Below, piece after piece: positions 11,040 through 22,184 of a stretch of DNA of 64,000 bases. The position numbers and the translations under genes were made by a program. Under the pieces are notes generated by a model. That model saw only the letters and a list, made by a program, of their open reading frames with translations, was not told the DNA's origin and did no database searches. Source of the DNA: Euglena gracilis (Eukaryota; Euglenida; Euglenophyceae; Euglenales); NCBI GenBank assembly GCA_039621445.1, contig CP154954.1, positions 15,766,140 through 15,830,139 of the forward strand, written 5' to 3'. Every line of letters starts with the position of its first letter. Within the stretch, counting starts at the first letter, position 1.

Positions 11040-12420
11040 CCCCGCGGCCGCCAGAGGGGCCTCGGGAGGATCCAGCGATGAGTTGGCGACGACCCCACCG
11101 CCCCCTTCCCGGTGATGATGGGGGGCGGCACCCTACCATTTCTATGTGTTGTGGGCCCGGGGGGTGGCCTGGGGTGTGACCGCCCCGGGTCAGGGTTTAG
11201 CGCCGGAGGGAAGCCTCCGGGGGGTACAGCAGCCAGTACTTTTTTGCAGCAGCCGCCGGGGGGGGGGGCGACAGTTGGGCAGCTGGCGGGAAAGTGGGTG
11301 GGGGGAAAAATAATAACAGTTGTGTTAAAGCAAATGGCATCTTTGGGTAGACGTTGGTTGACCTCCATATTTTGGCTAAAAAAAATACCCAGCATTTGGG
11401 CTTTTTTTGCCTGCTTTTTGGGATACCAGCCAGGTCCAGTTTCCAGCTTTGGGACCCCCCCTCCAGACCCCCATCCCCTAACGGGGGGGGGGGGGGCAGC
11501 ACAGCACTTTTTCCCTCTTTTCATGCCCTCCAAAAACAAATTGTTTTTTGCACCTGGATGTGACATGGGTTGTCTCCATGGTTTATGTTATTGTATTTGG
11601 AAACAGCTCACATGTATGTGGATATCCGCCTGAAACAATAGGGTATTAGACTCTTTGAATGTTTAGGCGGAGCGTGGTCAGGTGCCGCGGTCATTACGCA
11701 CATCTCTGCGCCCGCGTGGGCGTCAACCAGTGCACGCGCCCGTGCAAGGAAGGGCAGACCTGAGAAGTTCTCTAACGTTTGCAGGCTTCCGCCGACGCCC
11801 TCAGACTGGACATTCCGCGCGGACAGGGCTGCCCCCCCAGAGGCCCCCCGCCGGCGGCTCGGAATCCGAGAGCGATGAGTTGGCGGACGACCCCACCGCC
11901 CCCTTCCCGGTGATGATGGGCACCTGGGGCCCGGGCACCCTAGTGCTTCGTGTGCCCCCCCAGGGGTGTGGTCGGGAGGGTGTCACATCAGGGCCTGTAC
12001 CGGCTGCAGGGGTTTTCTTTAGCCGGAGGGAAGACCCTCCCCTGGGGGGGGTACAGCCAGCCAGTACTTTTTTTCCCAGTCAGCAGCTGGGGGGGGGGGC
12101 GAAATGAAGTTGGGGCCAGCTCGGCAAAGTGGGGCTAGCCGGGCTGGAGCGAAGAAGAATAAACAGCGTGTTAAAAGCAACCCAAAATGGCATCTTTGGG
12201 TAGACGTTGGGTTTTGACCTCCATATTTTGGCTAAAAAAAATCCAACCCAGCTGGATTTTGGCTTTTTTGCCTGCTTTTGGGATACCAGCCAGGTCCAGT
12301 TTCCAGCTGGCGGGACCCCCCTCCAGACCCCCATCCCCTAACGGGGGGGGGGGCAGCATTTTTTCCCCCAGCCAGCACTTTTTTCATGCCCTCCAAAAAC
12401 AAACTGTTTTTTTTTGCACC
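11040..12420. repeat. Imperfect tandem duplication, copies about 0.8 kb apart
   Basis: Copy 1 (about 11065-11560) and copy 2 (about 11870-12415) share the same order of segments: GATGAGTTGGCG..CCCCACCGCCCCCTTCCC, GCCGGAGGGAAG, GGCATCTTTGGGTAGACGTT, and CCAGGTCCAGTTTCCAGC. Differences are mostly indels in short runs. Copy 1 lacks one G in the shared coding segment (GGCGACGACC against GGCGGACGACC). Confidence 0.7.
11785..11949 (+). CDS. Exon-like block with acidic Ser-Glu motif
   Basis: TTTGCAG precedes the block, and the frame gives FRRRPQTGHSARTGLPPQRP, then GGSESESDELADDPTAPFPV, then MMGTWGPGTLVL, before CTTC|GTGTGC. The SESESDELADD stretch resembles a casein-kinase-type acidic patch. The degenerate upstream copy at about 11070-11130 carries a one-base deletion that breaks this frame, so only this copy is likely to be used. 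No family is recognised. Confidence 0.4.
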
Positions 12421-12649
12421 TGGGATAAGGGGGACGCCACTGGAACATGGACATATTTTTTTCTTCGGATGTTTTTTGGCACACAGCTCACATCCGGATT
12501 CCCTCCAGGGATTTTTCTTTTAAGTTTCGAACCGGGGGGGGGGTCGGTCGGTCTTCCGCCCCTCCCCAGGAGGTTAACCCCAAGGCCTCCCAGGGGGGGG
12601 GGGGGTGCCCCATTAGAGGTGGTTTTCTTTGACACTTTTGGCCACTTTT

Positions 12650-12671
12650 CGGTGCAAGCGCAAATTTTTCT
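12650..12671. repeat. GGCGC-type hairpin module (variant)
   Basis: TCGGTGCAAGCGCAAATTTTTC sits between G-runs (12528-12605) and CCCCTGGGGG-type runs (12710-12727). It is a degenerate member of the module described at 4320-4620. Confidence 0.4.
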
Positions 12672-12836
12672 TTTTTGGCACCAAAATTGTCCCCCAGAAA
12701 AGTGGGTTCCCCTGGGGGTGCCCCCTGGGTGGGCTCCAGCCGGCCCGCGAAACCCCAACCCCTTAAGAAAACCCCTGACCGGCTGTTTGCCATGGTGGAA
12801 AGTCTACGACAAGGCCGCCCAGGAATGATCATTACT

Positions 12837-13030
12837 CCTATGTCCAATGACCACCCCCCTGTTCAGAGGACACCTTTTCGGAGGTTTGACCAAATTTTTG
12901 GTCCCGGCGTGAAGCGCCGGGACGAAACGAACCCCCCCCCCCGTCAGAGGACACCTTTTTGGTCACCACCCTATGTCCAACGACCACCCCCCCGGTCAGA
13001 GGACAGAGGTTACCGGTCATTGGACATAGG
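12837..13030. mobile_element. MITE-like element with perfect 16-bp terminal inverted repeats
   Basis: The left end CCTATGTCCAATGACC (12837-12852) is the exact reverse complement of the right end GGTCATTGGACATAGG (13015-13030), giving a 194-bp unit. A further direct copy of the end (CCTATGTCCAACGACC) lies inside at about 12970, each followed by a C-run and GTCAGAGGACA. A hairpin GTCCCGGCG-TGAA-GCGCCGGGAC sits at about 12901-12922. Related sequence occurs at 17318-17695 and 18290-18345. It has no coding capacity. No target duplication could be assigned because of the adjacent G-run. Confidence 0.55.
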
Positions 13031-14961
13031 GGGGGGGTAGGGAGTTTTTTTTTTAACCCTTTAGAACCGCCGTTAGGCCCAAGGGACGGCCAAGGGCCGA
13101 ACTGGGGCTTGAACGGGCACAGAAAATGAAAATTCAAATAAAATTGACGTTTTGGGTGGATGGGCGATGGCTGAAGGATGCCTGAACTCACCTGAAGTCG
13201 ACCTGTTTTTGCCGTTGCATGGCATTTTTTTTGTTCATTTTTCCCACGGATAATTTATTGAATGCCCTTTTTTTTTGCGTTCAGGGACTCCTGTTGTCTG
13301 TTGTCTGTTGTCTCCTGTTGTCTGGTCCCAAGTCAACAGAAGGTCTCCAGTCCTGGCACGACCAATTTAAAATCTGTCTGAAAAGCACAGGTCTCCATAA
13401 AAACAGGCATCGGGGGGAAAGAGCAATTTTTGGCATCGTGGGCCGTCGCCCATCCATCCAAAACATCCAAAAGTGCGGTTTCCACCTAAGGGCGGTCGTC
13501 AAGGGCAGTCTTCAGGAAAAAGGGCCACCAGGCTTATTTGTCAAGTGACCATTTAAAAAGAAACGTCTGGAATCCCATGGCTGCACAAAGTGCCAGGAAA
13601 CCGTGAAGAAATTCGCTGAGAAATCCCGAGAAAATCTAAAAGTCACCTTTGTAAGTGGTGAACATTCACGTCAAAGAAAACATGTGAGTATTAATTGAAA
13701 CCAAATTGAACATGCCGTGAAGCGGCGAAGGAATATTTTTTGTTTGAGGAAACCACGTGAAATGATCATTTTTGAGGCCAGCGTTGTAATGCGCACTAAG
13801 TGAACGTTTGTTTCCATATTGAGATCTCGAAAATCGGGCATTTACCACCAACTCCTCCAGGTCTGCACCCACCCACCCCGTGGGGTTGGAGATCAAGGGG
13901 ACCCACTATTGGGGGGGCCATTTTGGGGTCCAATTTCTTTTTTCCGGCATAAAGCCCTCCTCCCGGGGGTACCCAGCTCGATCTCCATCCCCCCTGGGGG
14001 GGAGGGGTCAGCCCGCTGACCCACCCACCCTCCCTCCCCCATCACCACCACACTCGTTTGGTCCAATTTTTAGGGATCTTATTTGTGGGTTTTGCTCGTT
14101 TAACCCGGGGGAGGGCTGGTCAGCTGGTCAGCAGTTGGGTGGACCTGACTGCCGCCAACCAGCCAGCATTGGGGCAGCGCCTTGCCCCCCTGTCCCCGGC
14201 ATGTGAGCCGGGGAGGATGCCCTTGTGGTTCATTGTGAGGCCAACCATCGTTTTCGAAAATTGAGTGGGTTTGTGCCGTTGGACACCCCCCCTGATATAC
14301 CAAGTGTCCCAAGGGTCAAAGCACAAGCCGCAAGCCGTAGGCCAGGTTGCAGGAAGGACTTGAAGGGTTCTAGGCCGATTTTGGATGATTTTGGTGAGTG
14401 GTTGGGTGGGTTTTTGGACCGGGATCAGGTTTTGTTTTTTAGCCTTGGACCCCCAGAGGTATGATGGGTGGGTCCTGTGGTCCAAATGTGCTCTGCGTTC
14501 AGGCGTGGGGTGTGCCTCCCTCCCTGCCCTTATGTGGAATTTTGCTTGGGAGCCCCCGTGGGGGGGGGCGGTCAACCAGCAGCATTTCTTGCAGCCTGCG
14601 CAAATTTTCCAGCCTCTGAGCTGGATCCCCCCCGGGGTCGGTAAAAAACGCCCTGCCCCCCCCCCCCCCCCGCCGGGGGGGGGGGGGGGCGGCTGGGTTG
14701 CCCGGGGGGGGGGGGGGGGCGACAAAAAGCAGCCTGAAGTGACACACAGAAAGTGAACGAAAATTTACGGCCTTTTATTCCTTGGGCGTGGTCAGTTTTC
14801 ACTTGGACCCCAGGGTGGCCGGTCCCCCAGAGGGGGCGGGGGTCGAACTGCCCAGTTTTTCCCCCGAAAAAATGACTGACTGTTTTTTTTTTCTGAACGA
14901 GCGGAAGGTGAAGATGGGTCGGTCAAAAAAGACTGCTCGGCGCGGGGTGTGCCACGGTCGC
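13031..14961. other. No supported gene
   Basis: Spacer or intron with C/G runs (14657-14720) and a TTGTCTG triplication at 13292-13320. Open frames at 13219-13548 and 14100-14750 show no motif or credible splice borders. Confidence 0.4.
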
Positions 14962-15100
14962 ATGGCGTCGTCCAGCCCCGGCCCCCTGGGGCGTGCCCTT
15001 CCAGGCCAGCGCGCGCACCCCAGCGCCCTGGCCGGCGCACCCCCAGCGGTGCCTGCCGGCCGGCTGGCCAGGGCTGCCCGGGACCCCCGGGAACTTGTGG
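14962..15100 (+). CDS. Possible exon, Pro/Ala-rich
   Basis: The frame from ATG 14962 reads MASSSPGPLGRALPGQRAHP and continues to ARAARDPRELV before G|GTGGTG. GC content is high across the block. Two other plus frames and one minus frame are also open, so the call is weak. It could be an upstream exon of the WW-domain gene, 0.85 kb downstream. Confidence 0.22.
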
Positions 15101-15952
15101 GTGGTGGGCATGTACTCACGTGGTCACTGGCCGACCCCCCGCCACCCCCAGGGGGGGGATTGGTTTTTTGGCCAAACCCCCCCAGGGGGAGTCGACAAAA
15201 AGCCATTGAAATAACCTGGCGCCGAAGGTGCTGGGAAAATAGTTTTGGACGTTTTTTTTTCATGTTTGTAGTCAATTTGGATTTGGATCCCAGAGAGGCT
15301 ACCCACCAAGGGAGGGTAGTTTCGATACCGGTACCATTCATTGCTTAAATTGCTTGACATGTCCGACCGCATTCCAAGGGGGAGGGTGACTGATTCATTT
15401 TTTCAGAGTGACTTGACTGGTCCCCCCCCCCCCAGGATGGGGTTGGCCAGGAACGACCAAAAGTGCCACCCAGCGCCATTTTTTGGGGGGTTTTGGCCAA
15501 ATAATTCCCATTGGGTTCAAGCCATTTTGGCCCGAGTGCCTAAAGTAACCAACCTCCCCAAAGGGATGGGAATTGGGTGATTTTTTTGAAAGGTGATTGA
15601 CTAGTTTTTTTGAAAGTGGAAAGTTGTTCCTACCCCCCTGTGGTTAATAAGCAATGGCATGGTTGTGACTAATTGGTTCCCCCCCCAAAGAAATTATTAG
15701 GTGGTTTTTGGAAGTGTGGAGGTGACATGAAAATAAAAAATTGCATGGGGGGAGGTGGAGGTCTGACAGCCCCCCCCCCCTCATGTACGCTCCTGGACGA
15801 TCAAGGGGATTCTTTCTGGAACTGGCGAGTGGTGTTTTTTCCTTCGAATTTTTTTTAAAGTTTTCACCCAAGTTTTGGCACAGGCCTTTTTTTGCCACCC
15901 CAACCAGCTGGCTGGGGGGGGGGTCGACCTCCCACTGGGCCTTCCCGTGCAG

Positions 15953-16075
15953 CCATGGGGGCGGGAGTGCCGCTGGGACTACACGCAGGGCCGCTATTAC
16001 TACCTCGACCACCGCACGCGAACGTCGCAGTGGGACCCGCCGGCCAAGAGTCCGCAGCCGCTGTGGTGGTTGCCC
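15953..16075 (+). CDS. WW-domain exon
   Basis: After CTTCCCGTGCAG the frame reads PWGRECRWDYTQGRYYYLDH and then RTRTSQWDPPAKSPQP. This is a complete WW domain: first Trp in PWGRE, the GRYYY..H core, Thr/Ser before the second Trp, and the closing Pro of QWDPP. WW domains bind proline-rich or phospho-Ser/Thr-Pro ligands, often in splicing, transcription or ubiquitin ligation. What this protein does cannot be told from one exon. The 3' border is either a donor near 16076 (CCCG|GTTTAA) or the in-frame stop at 16088-16090, which would make this the last exon. Confidence 0.7.
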
Positions 16076-16090
16076 GGTTTAATACGATGA

Positions 16091-16909
16091 GGGTGTCTGG
16101 GGTTTATGAGGGTCCCCATGTCAACTGCATTTTTCCTGGACCCAAAATGCCATATTCTTTGTGGTACAGTGCACATGACACGGCGTGTCCATGACAACCC
16201 CCCCCCCCCCGTGCCAACCACATTTTTCCCGTATTTGGGGGTGGATGTCGTTTTCCCAGCTATTCAGCAGTTTTTCACAATAAACTTAATGATTTGTGTG
16301 TAAAGTAGTTGACTGGATTGTTGCAAAAAGTTGACTGAAGTGGCAAAAAAGAGTCTAGACGAAACAGGGCAAACCTCCATGGAATGAGCTGCTGGTGCAG
16401 CAGGAGTATGGGGCTTATTTTTCCGGCCAAAACCCCCCCTGAAAAAAAAAACTCAGGCCCACCCCAGGACCAGGATTCTCATTGACCCTGACAGGGTGAG
16501 GGGGGCTGCCCCCCAGGGAACTGTCACGCCCGGGAGCCTGTCAAAGTCCCCTCAGGCAACTGTCAGGGTCTTTGGTCCAATCTGGCACGAGAACTTCCCA
16601 GGGGGGTGGACAAATTTTCAAGGAAGGATGGGAGGGTGCCAAGGACCCCGAACTGGTCGCCATTTGTTTATTTGCTGCCACACTGAACGATTGAATCAGT
16701 GTCCCCAGCATAATCCACCAGTCAAGGTACCTGGGACTTTCTGCGGGGGCTCGTCTTTGACCCACATGGTGCCTCACGTGAAGACCAACCTCTGAGTCGG
16801 CACCTGCAGACGTTGGCGCATCCTCCGTGCGGTGACACAGGCTGTGGCTCGGATGGTTAACTTTTTTTTTGCCTGGAGGCATCATGTTTTTATTTTTTTT
16901 GAAAAAAAT
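16091..16909. other. No supported gene
   Basis: Non-coding spacer. An open frame at 16541-16885 (minus) has no motif and no splice support. Confidence 0.4.
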
Positions 16910-17140
16910 TCAAAAAGTTTTTATTCTTTTAAAAAAAAATTGAAATGTGTTTTTTTTTAAAAAAATTGCATTTGCTGACCTGTCACTCAAGCTGATCAGA
17001 ATTACGACGCTCCTTTTTGGAGATGGCATCACAAGAAACCAATTTGGCCCCAAATTAACGTTTTGGATGTGCCAAACCTTTTTCCATCTTTTTTTCATCT
17101 GGGGGTGTCACTCGCGGTGCTGAATTTTTGTGTCACTGCC

Positions 17141-17184
<44 letters not shown>

Positions 17185-17702
17185 TTTTTTTTTATCATTT
17201 GAGATCCTTCCAGCACCCCTCAAAGTTCAAGAAAGGCCCCATTGAGGTCAACAATACGCTCTGTCAATGGAATGGTGTACCAAACAAATCATGGAAAATT
17301 ACTCCCTATGTCTGAATGACCCCAGGGTATCCAATAACCACCCCCGCAGTCAGAGGACATTTTTTCGAGGTTTTGGCCATTTGTTTTTTTCTTCGCATTC
17401 CGCCGCTGTGTTGAAGAATGTTGCGCCCAAAACCGGCCACAGAATTTGGCCAAATGCCCATTTATTTTGACACTTCATGGGAAAAATTTTTTCAAATTGC
17501 CCCAAAATCTTGTGGGCTCAGCGCTGGAAGGAAAAAATTTACTTTTGGAGGGCTTTCGAGGCACCCTCCGAGCCAGTTTTTTTGGACTTGTCCGAAGCCA
17601 TATACCACCCCCTTGTGGATGTACACCTTTCTGGTCACAAACCCTGTATCCAACGACCACCCCCCCCCGTCGGAGACACCAGGTTACTAGTTATGCGGGG
17701 GA

Positions 17703-17746
<44 letters not shown>

Positions 17747-17768
17747 TTTTTCTTTTTTTTTTTTTTTT

Positions 17769-17847
<79 letters not shown>

Positions 17848-18345
17848 AATTGAAAAATTTTTTTTTTAAAAAAATTGCATTTGCTGACCTGTCACTCAAG
17901 CTGATCAGGAATTACGACGCTCTTTTTGGAGATGGCCTCACAGAAACCAATTGGCCCCAAATAACGTTTGGATGTGCCAAACCTTTTTCCATCTTTTTTC
18001 ATCTGGGGGTGCACTCGGGTGGCTGAAGTTTGGTCACTGCACAGTGCCTCTTTGGGCCACCCCTTACGTACCTGCCAGTGCTTACAAGGGCTTTATCTCC
18101 CCAGGACAGGATTTTGTTTCTGAGCTGGAAAGTTTAATGCCTGACCCCCACCCCCTGGAGTCACTTTGAGATCCTTCAGCACCCCTAAAGTTCAAGAAAA
18201 GGCCCCCTGAGGTAACAATCCGCTCTGTCAATGGAATGGTTGTACCAAACAACATCATGGCAAAATTACTCCCTCTGTCTGAATGACCCGGGTATCAATA
18301 ACCACCCCCGCAGTCAGAGGACCTTTTCTGAGGTTTGGCCAGATT
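16910..18345. repeat. Local duplication around long poly-T tracts
   Basis: Segment 16940-17142 recurs at 17850-18040, and 17205-17365 recurs at 18168-18330, in the same order. The second copy is repeatedly one base shorter in runs (CCAATTTGG against CCAATTGG, AACGTTTTGG against AACGTTTGG). Poly-T tracts of about 40 and 35-90 bases lie at 17143-17183 and 17706-17841. Copy 1 has poly-T where copy 2 has about 130 bp of unique sequence. Confidence 0.7.
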
Positions 18346-20514
18346 TGATTTTGTGTGATCTTGGCACACACACAAAGCAGGGATTGATGTTTATCCTGCG
18401 ATGGATAATCCCGGATAACTCCGAAAAACGACATATGAGTCCGAAACCCCCCAACTACGGATAATTACGGATAATTATGGGTACCTACAAGTAAGGTTTC
18501 ATTCCATTACAGATAACCATGGATGTGGGGTCTGTCATCATCAAATCGATGATTTCGTTGGTAATGAGCCTTATGAAGCAGCCAGACGTGCGAAAGTCGC
18601 GAGTACAGTGGCCTCAAAGTCGCCAAAAGCAGTCAAAGGTGGCCAAAATTAGCAAAAAAATTTTTTGCAGTGGTCAGATGCTAATAGTCGCCAAGTCGCC
18701 AAGTGGGTGAAATTGGGTAAAAGTTGCCAAGAGTGGCCAACATTGGGGAGTGGTCAAGTGACCAACAGTGGATAAAAGTGGATGGAATGGATGCAGTGGA
18801 TGCATGTACTGGAAGTCATTTCAGCGGACCTCCGGGGGTCTGCCCAGACCCCTGGGAAGGGTCAAAAAACTCTGCCCCCAAGCACCTCTGGTTAACCATT
18901 CCCTTGGGCCCGCCATCCCAGCAACCTGGTGCAGCCGGGGCAATTTTTTTTTGCCATTTTGCAGCAAAGGCACAAATGGTATGTTTAAGTTGTTTGAGGT
19001 TTCGCCTCCAAATTTTGTCTGAAAAATGCCACCTGACTGGATCTGTTGATTTGAGATAAGTGGATTTGGGTGTGGTTGCCTTATTATTGAGAACCAGATC
19101 CTAGACCTCGTTTTTCTTGTTGGCGTACCCCCCACAACCAACTCTTTGCCAACCAATGCCGACCAAGGCCAATTAAAGACCAAATGGGAAGTTACCGTTG
19201 GTGCCTGCCCATCTATCCTGTCGTGGGTGGAAGAATTCTGGGGGAATTGACAAAAGCTACCTGGTGCGGCTTCAAATCAGGCATTCAATGGTGTGTTCGC
19301 CAAAAAAAATTTCTTGTGTACCATATGTTCACCCAGAAAAAAATTTGTGTTCACCTCTGTTCACCAAAAAAAAATGTTTTTCTGTTCACCCATGTTCGCC
19401 AGATATGTTTGGCGTTCACCAAAACGTGTTGAGAAAACAGCGGCGTCACAGCAAGTGAATATTATATCTCTCTTTCCTTTTTCTCTTCTCTTCCGCCCTA
19501 GGATGGCGCCAGGGCTTTTTTTAAGTTCGGACTCCAGGGAGGTCGCTGGACCCCCTCACCCCAAGGGATCCCCAAGCCGCTTGTGGGTCCCTTGCTGGAG
19601 GCTGGGTTTTGGCCATTTGTCATTTTTGGCACGAAGTGCCGAAAAATTTTTGGCCCCAAAATTGACCACCAAGTCGGTCCTCCGCACCACCCTCCCCCTG
19701 GGGGGTCGAGGGTAGCCACTGGGTGGGAGGGGGACCCACTCCCTTAAGAAATCCCTGGGTTTTCAGGTGGAACAGTGGCCATGGTGTCAAATATCAGGGA
19801 GTCCGCTTTTCAGATCTTTTGTTTTTTCTATTACAGCATGGAGTGTCACATCAATCGATGATTCGTTTCCTAAGTCTTACGTCTTATGAAGCAGCCGACG
19901 TTGGCCTCAAAGATAAATTTGTTTTAAAACAAATGTGCACCCCAACCCCTTTGTGAGCACACTAAGAGGATGTCTGTTTAAAATTCCTTGAAGCTCACGG
20001 GGCACGCATATTGGCATGGAAATCTTTATCATTTTTCCTTTTAGGTTCTGCCATAAACCGATGGGCTTCGGAGTCTACAATTTTTTATCGACCCCCAAGG
20101 GTCATTCTTCTTCTCTTTCTTGGATTTGTGGTCCCTTTTTTTTTTCCGAAAAGCAGTTAATCATCACTCCAGGGGAGGGGGGGGGTTCGGAAACTCGGGA
20201 CCCCACCCGGGAAAAAAATTCCAAAAATTTTCTGGCGCTTTTGGCATCGTTTTGTGTTTTTTTTTTTGCTGATCATCCTCCCGGGGGCCCCGAGTTGGGC
20301 ACCAAAGCCAGCCCTGAAAACCATTCATCCCCCCAAAGGAGAGGGGGTGGCCAGTGATCATTTGATTGCATGCTCTGGATTAGTAAATGATGGTCAGAAT
20401 GCAACAAGCTGAAAGCCTAAGCTGGAACAGGGGGATTGACCCCCGCGATTTTCCTGCAGTTTCCGGCATTTTTCGTTGCAATATTTCTAAAAAAAATTGT
20501 TATTTTTCCTGAAG
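18346..20514. other. No supported gene; small tandem repeat at 19285-19425
   Basis: Spacer DNA. Five degenerate copies of GTTCACC-AAAAAAA-TTTGT occur at 19285-19425. A GGCACGAAGTGCC hairpin followed by GAAAAATTTTT (19627-19651), with GGGGGTCGAGG/CCCCC flanks, is another copy of the module at 4320-4620. Confidence 0.5.
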
Positions 20515-20716
20515 GCCTCCGATATCAGTTTCTCCCGCTGAGTGTGATGAAGCCGATGAGCCGGGGGCTGCCCTGGAAACCCTGTGCGAATCCCCTGGGC
20601 CCGGCCGCCATGCAAAGACAATAAGCGTCTGTCTGGCATCCGACCCCCTAACCATTTCCCTTCTCTCTCCCGATGCTACCCTGCCAGCCTGTGCCAACAC
20701 TGGGACACTTCATTGA
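20515..20716 (+). CDS. Possible terminal exon, Ser/Pro/Cys-rich
   Basis: After CCTGAAG an open frame without ATG runs 66 codons to TGA 20714-20716. It reads PPISVSPAECDEADEPGAAL, then ETLCESPGPGRHAKTISVCL, and ends ACANTGTLH. Natural codon composition and an acidic patch (ECDEADEPGA) favour coding over chance. The family is unknown. The acceptor is only inferred. Confidence 0.35.
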
Positions 20717-21061
20717 GAAATGCCACTGAGCGATGCCAGAAAAACATTTTGGAGGCTGTCGTCCTCAATCATCAGGCGAATTGGGCGAGTGAGAAGTTGT
20801 CCTCTTCGCTTGTGCTGCCATATCGTTTCGCAACAAAGTGCCGGGGGTTGGGGGAGGGGGTTGTCTGCAGTTTCTGACAAATAGAATACCAGCCTCCTCA
20901 GTGTCAATTAGAAGATACATTTCAATCCCCCCATGGCCTCATCCCACTGCTTCTGGGCAAGTTTCCCCCCCCAAGATTGGCTTTATGTTTGCAACTGGAA
21001 CCTTGGCCTTCATATTTTATGCCTTTGTGCATGGCCTACTGAGTATTAGTAACATTCAAAG

Positions 21062-21586
21062 TTGGCCTCTGTGCCTTCAGCCTCGGCGCCAGAAACGGAC
21101 GGCAATTGTGGTGCGCATTGTGGTGGTCAATGCCCAGTGTGCCAGGCTGGCATGCCCGGTGCCCAGGAGGCATGGACCACCAACGCCACCTACCGGGCCT
21201 CGGGCCGCGCTTGGCCGCCATCTGACCCTCCCCCCTCCCCGTACACACACACTGAGCAACACACCATGTACGGTACCCCTTTTGGCAGGCTGGGTTTTCA
21301 GGGCCGACCCCGCCCAGAGGGGTGTGGCACATGGTCAATGCTGGAGTGCCTGATCACGCGACGCCCAAGGAACTCCAGTGGCAACGGTGCCAGGAACCCA
21401 GAACAGGCTGACAGGAATGTTTTCCGTCCTTTTTTCGGCCTGCAAACTCCGGCCCAAGCCCTGTCCCCCGGGGTTGATCCAACTCAGCCTGCACTCCACC
21501 ACCACCACCACCACAACGCTTACGTGCCCCTCTGCTCCGCTGGTCACACAACGTCGCAAAGCCTGGCTGTTCGCCTTCCTGGCTGA
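21062..21586 (+). CDS. Open frame or exon with Cys-rich start, hypothetical
   Basis: The frame is open for 174 codons. It begins SVPSASAPETDGNCGAHCGG followed by QCPVCQAGMPGAQEAW, with five Cys in 20 residues that could bind metal, and ends with a His6 tract (CAC/CAT repeat at 21498-21515) and a stop at 21584-21586. A strong acceptor (GTGCCTTCAG) precedes CCTCGGCGCC at about 21080, so the real exon may start there. A second frame is open for part of the way. The function is unknown. Confidence 0.35.
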   Translation: MASVPSASAPETDGNCGAHCGGQCPVCQAGMPGAQEAWTTNATYRASGRAWPPSDPPPSPYTHTEQHTMYGTPFGRLGFQGRPRPEGCGTWSMLECLITRRPRNSSGNGARNPEQADRNVFRPFFGLQTPAQALSPGVDPTQPALHHHHHHNAYVPLCSAGHTTSQSLAVRLPG

Positions 21587-21818
21587 GCATACCGCTGATT
21601 TCGCGGAACCTCAGCTTTGGGGGGGGTCGGCGTGTTTGTGAGGGGCAGGGGAGTGACCGTGGCCAAAATGTGATCTGTACTATACAGAAAGTATGGTACA
21701 GATCACAGAGTTTAAATGAGAAACTTAAGTTTCTCACCTTAAGTGAGAAATTTAATGCGGCAGCTTGTTTTCCGTTGCCATTCTCGGGCAGGATTTGATA
21801 TAAGGAGGGCGTACATGG

Positions 21819-22184
21819 TTTAGGTGGGGGGTGTCCCCCCCCCCCCCACCCCCCTCCTGGCCCGCAGGGGGGGGGGTCCGGACCACCCCCCCCCACCTGC
21901 CAGGGGGTCCGGACCGACCCTCGGGGGGGGGGGGGGTTCCCGGGACCCCCCCCCAAAAAGGGTCAATTTTTCCCCCGGCGCTTCGTGCCGAAATTTTTTT
22001 TTTGCATTTTGGCACATTTTTGCCCAAAAAGTGCCCAAAATGGCACTTTTGGTCGTTTTGGGGGTCAAAATTTTTCGGTAACCCAGACCGCGCAACTGTT
22101 TAGGTGGGGGGGAGAGTCCCCCCCCCCACCCCCCCCCCTCCTGGCCCGCAGGGGGGGGTCCGGACCACCCCCCCCACCTGTCCT
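21819..22184. repeat. Direct-repeat-bounded module with GGCGC hairpin
   Basis: Near-identical flanks of about 80 bp (21819-21902 and 22100-22184: GTTTAGGTGGGG, C-run, CTCCTGGCCCGCAGGGG, GGTCCGGACCACCCC) lie in direct orientation about 280 bp apart. Between them is CGGCGCTTCGTGCCGAAATTTTT (21976-21998). This is the best-bounded example of the recurring module. Confidence 0.65.

Noticed and set aside
17446-17899. Poly-Phe and poly-Lys frames
   Set aside because: They are poly-T tracts.
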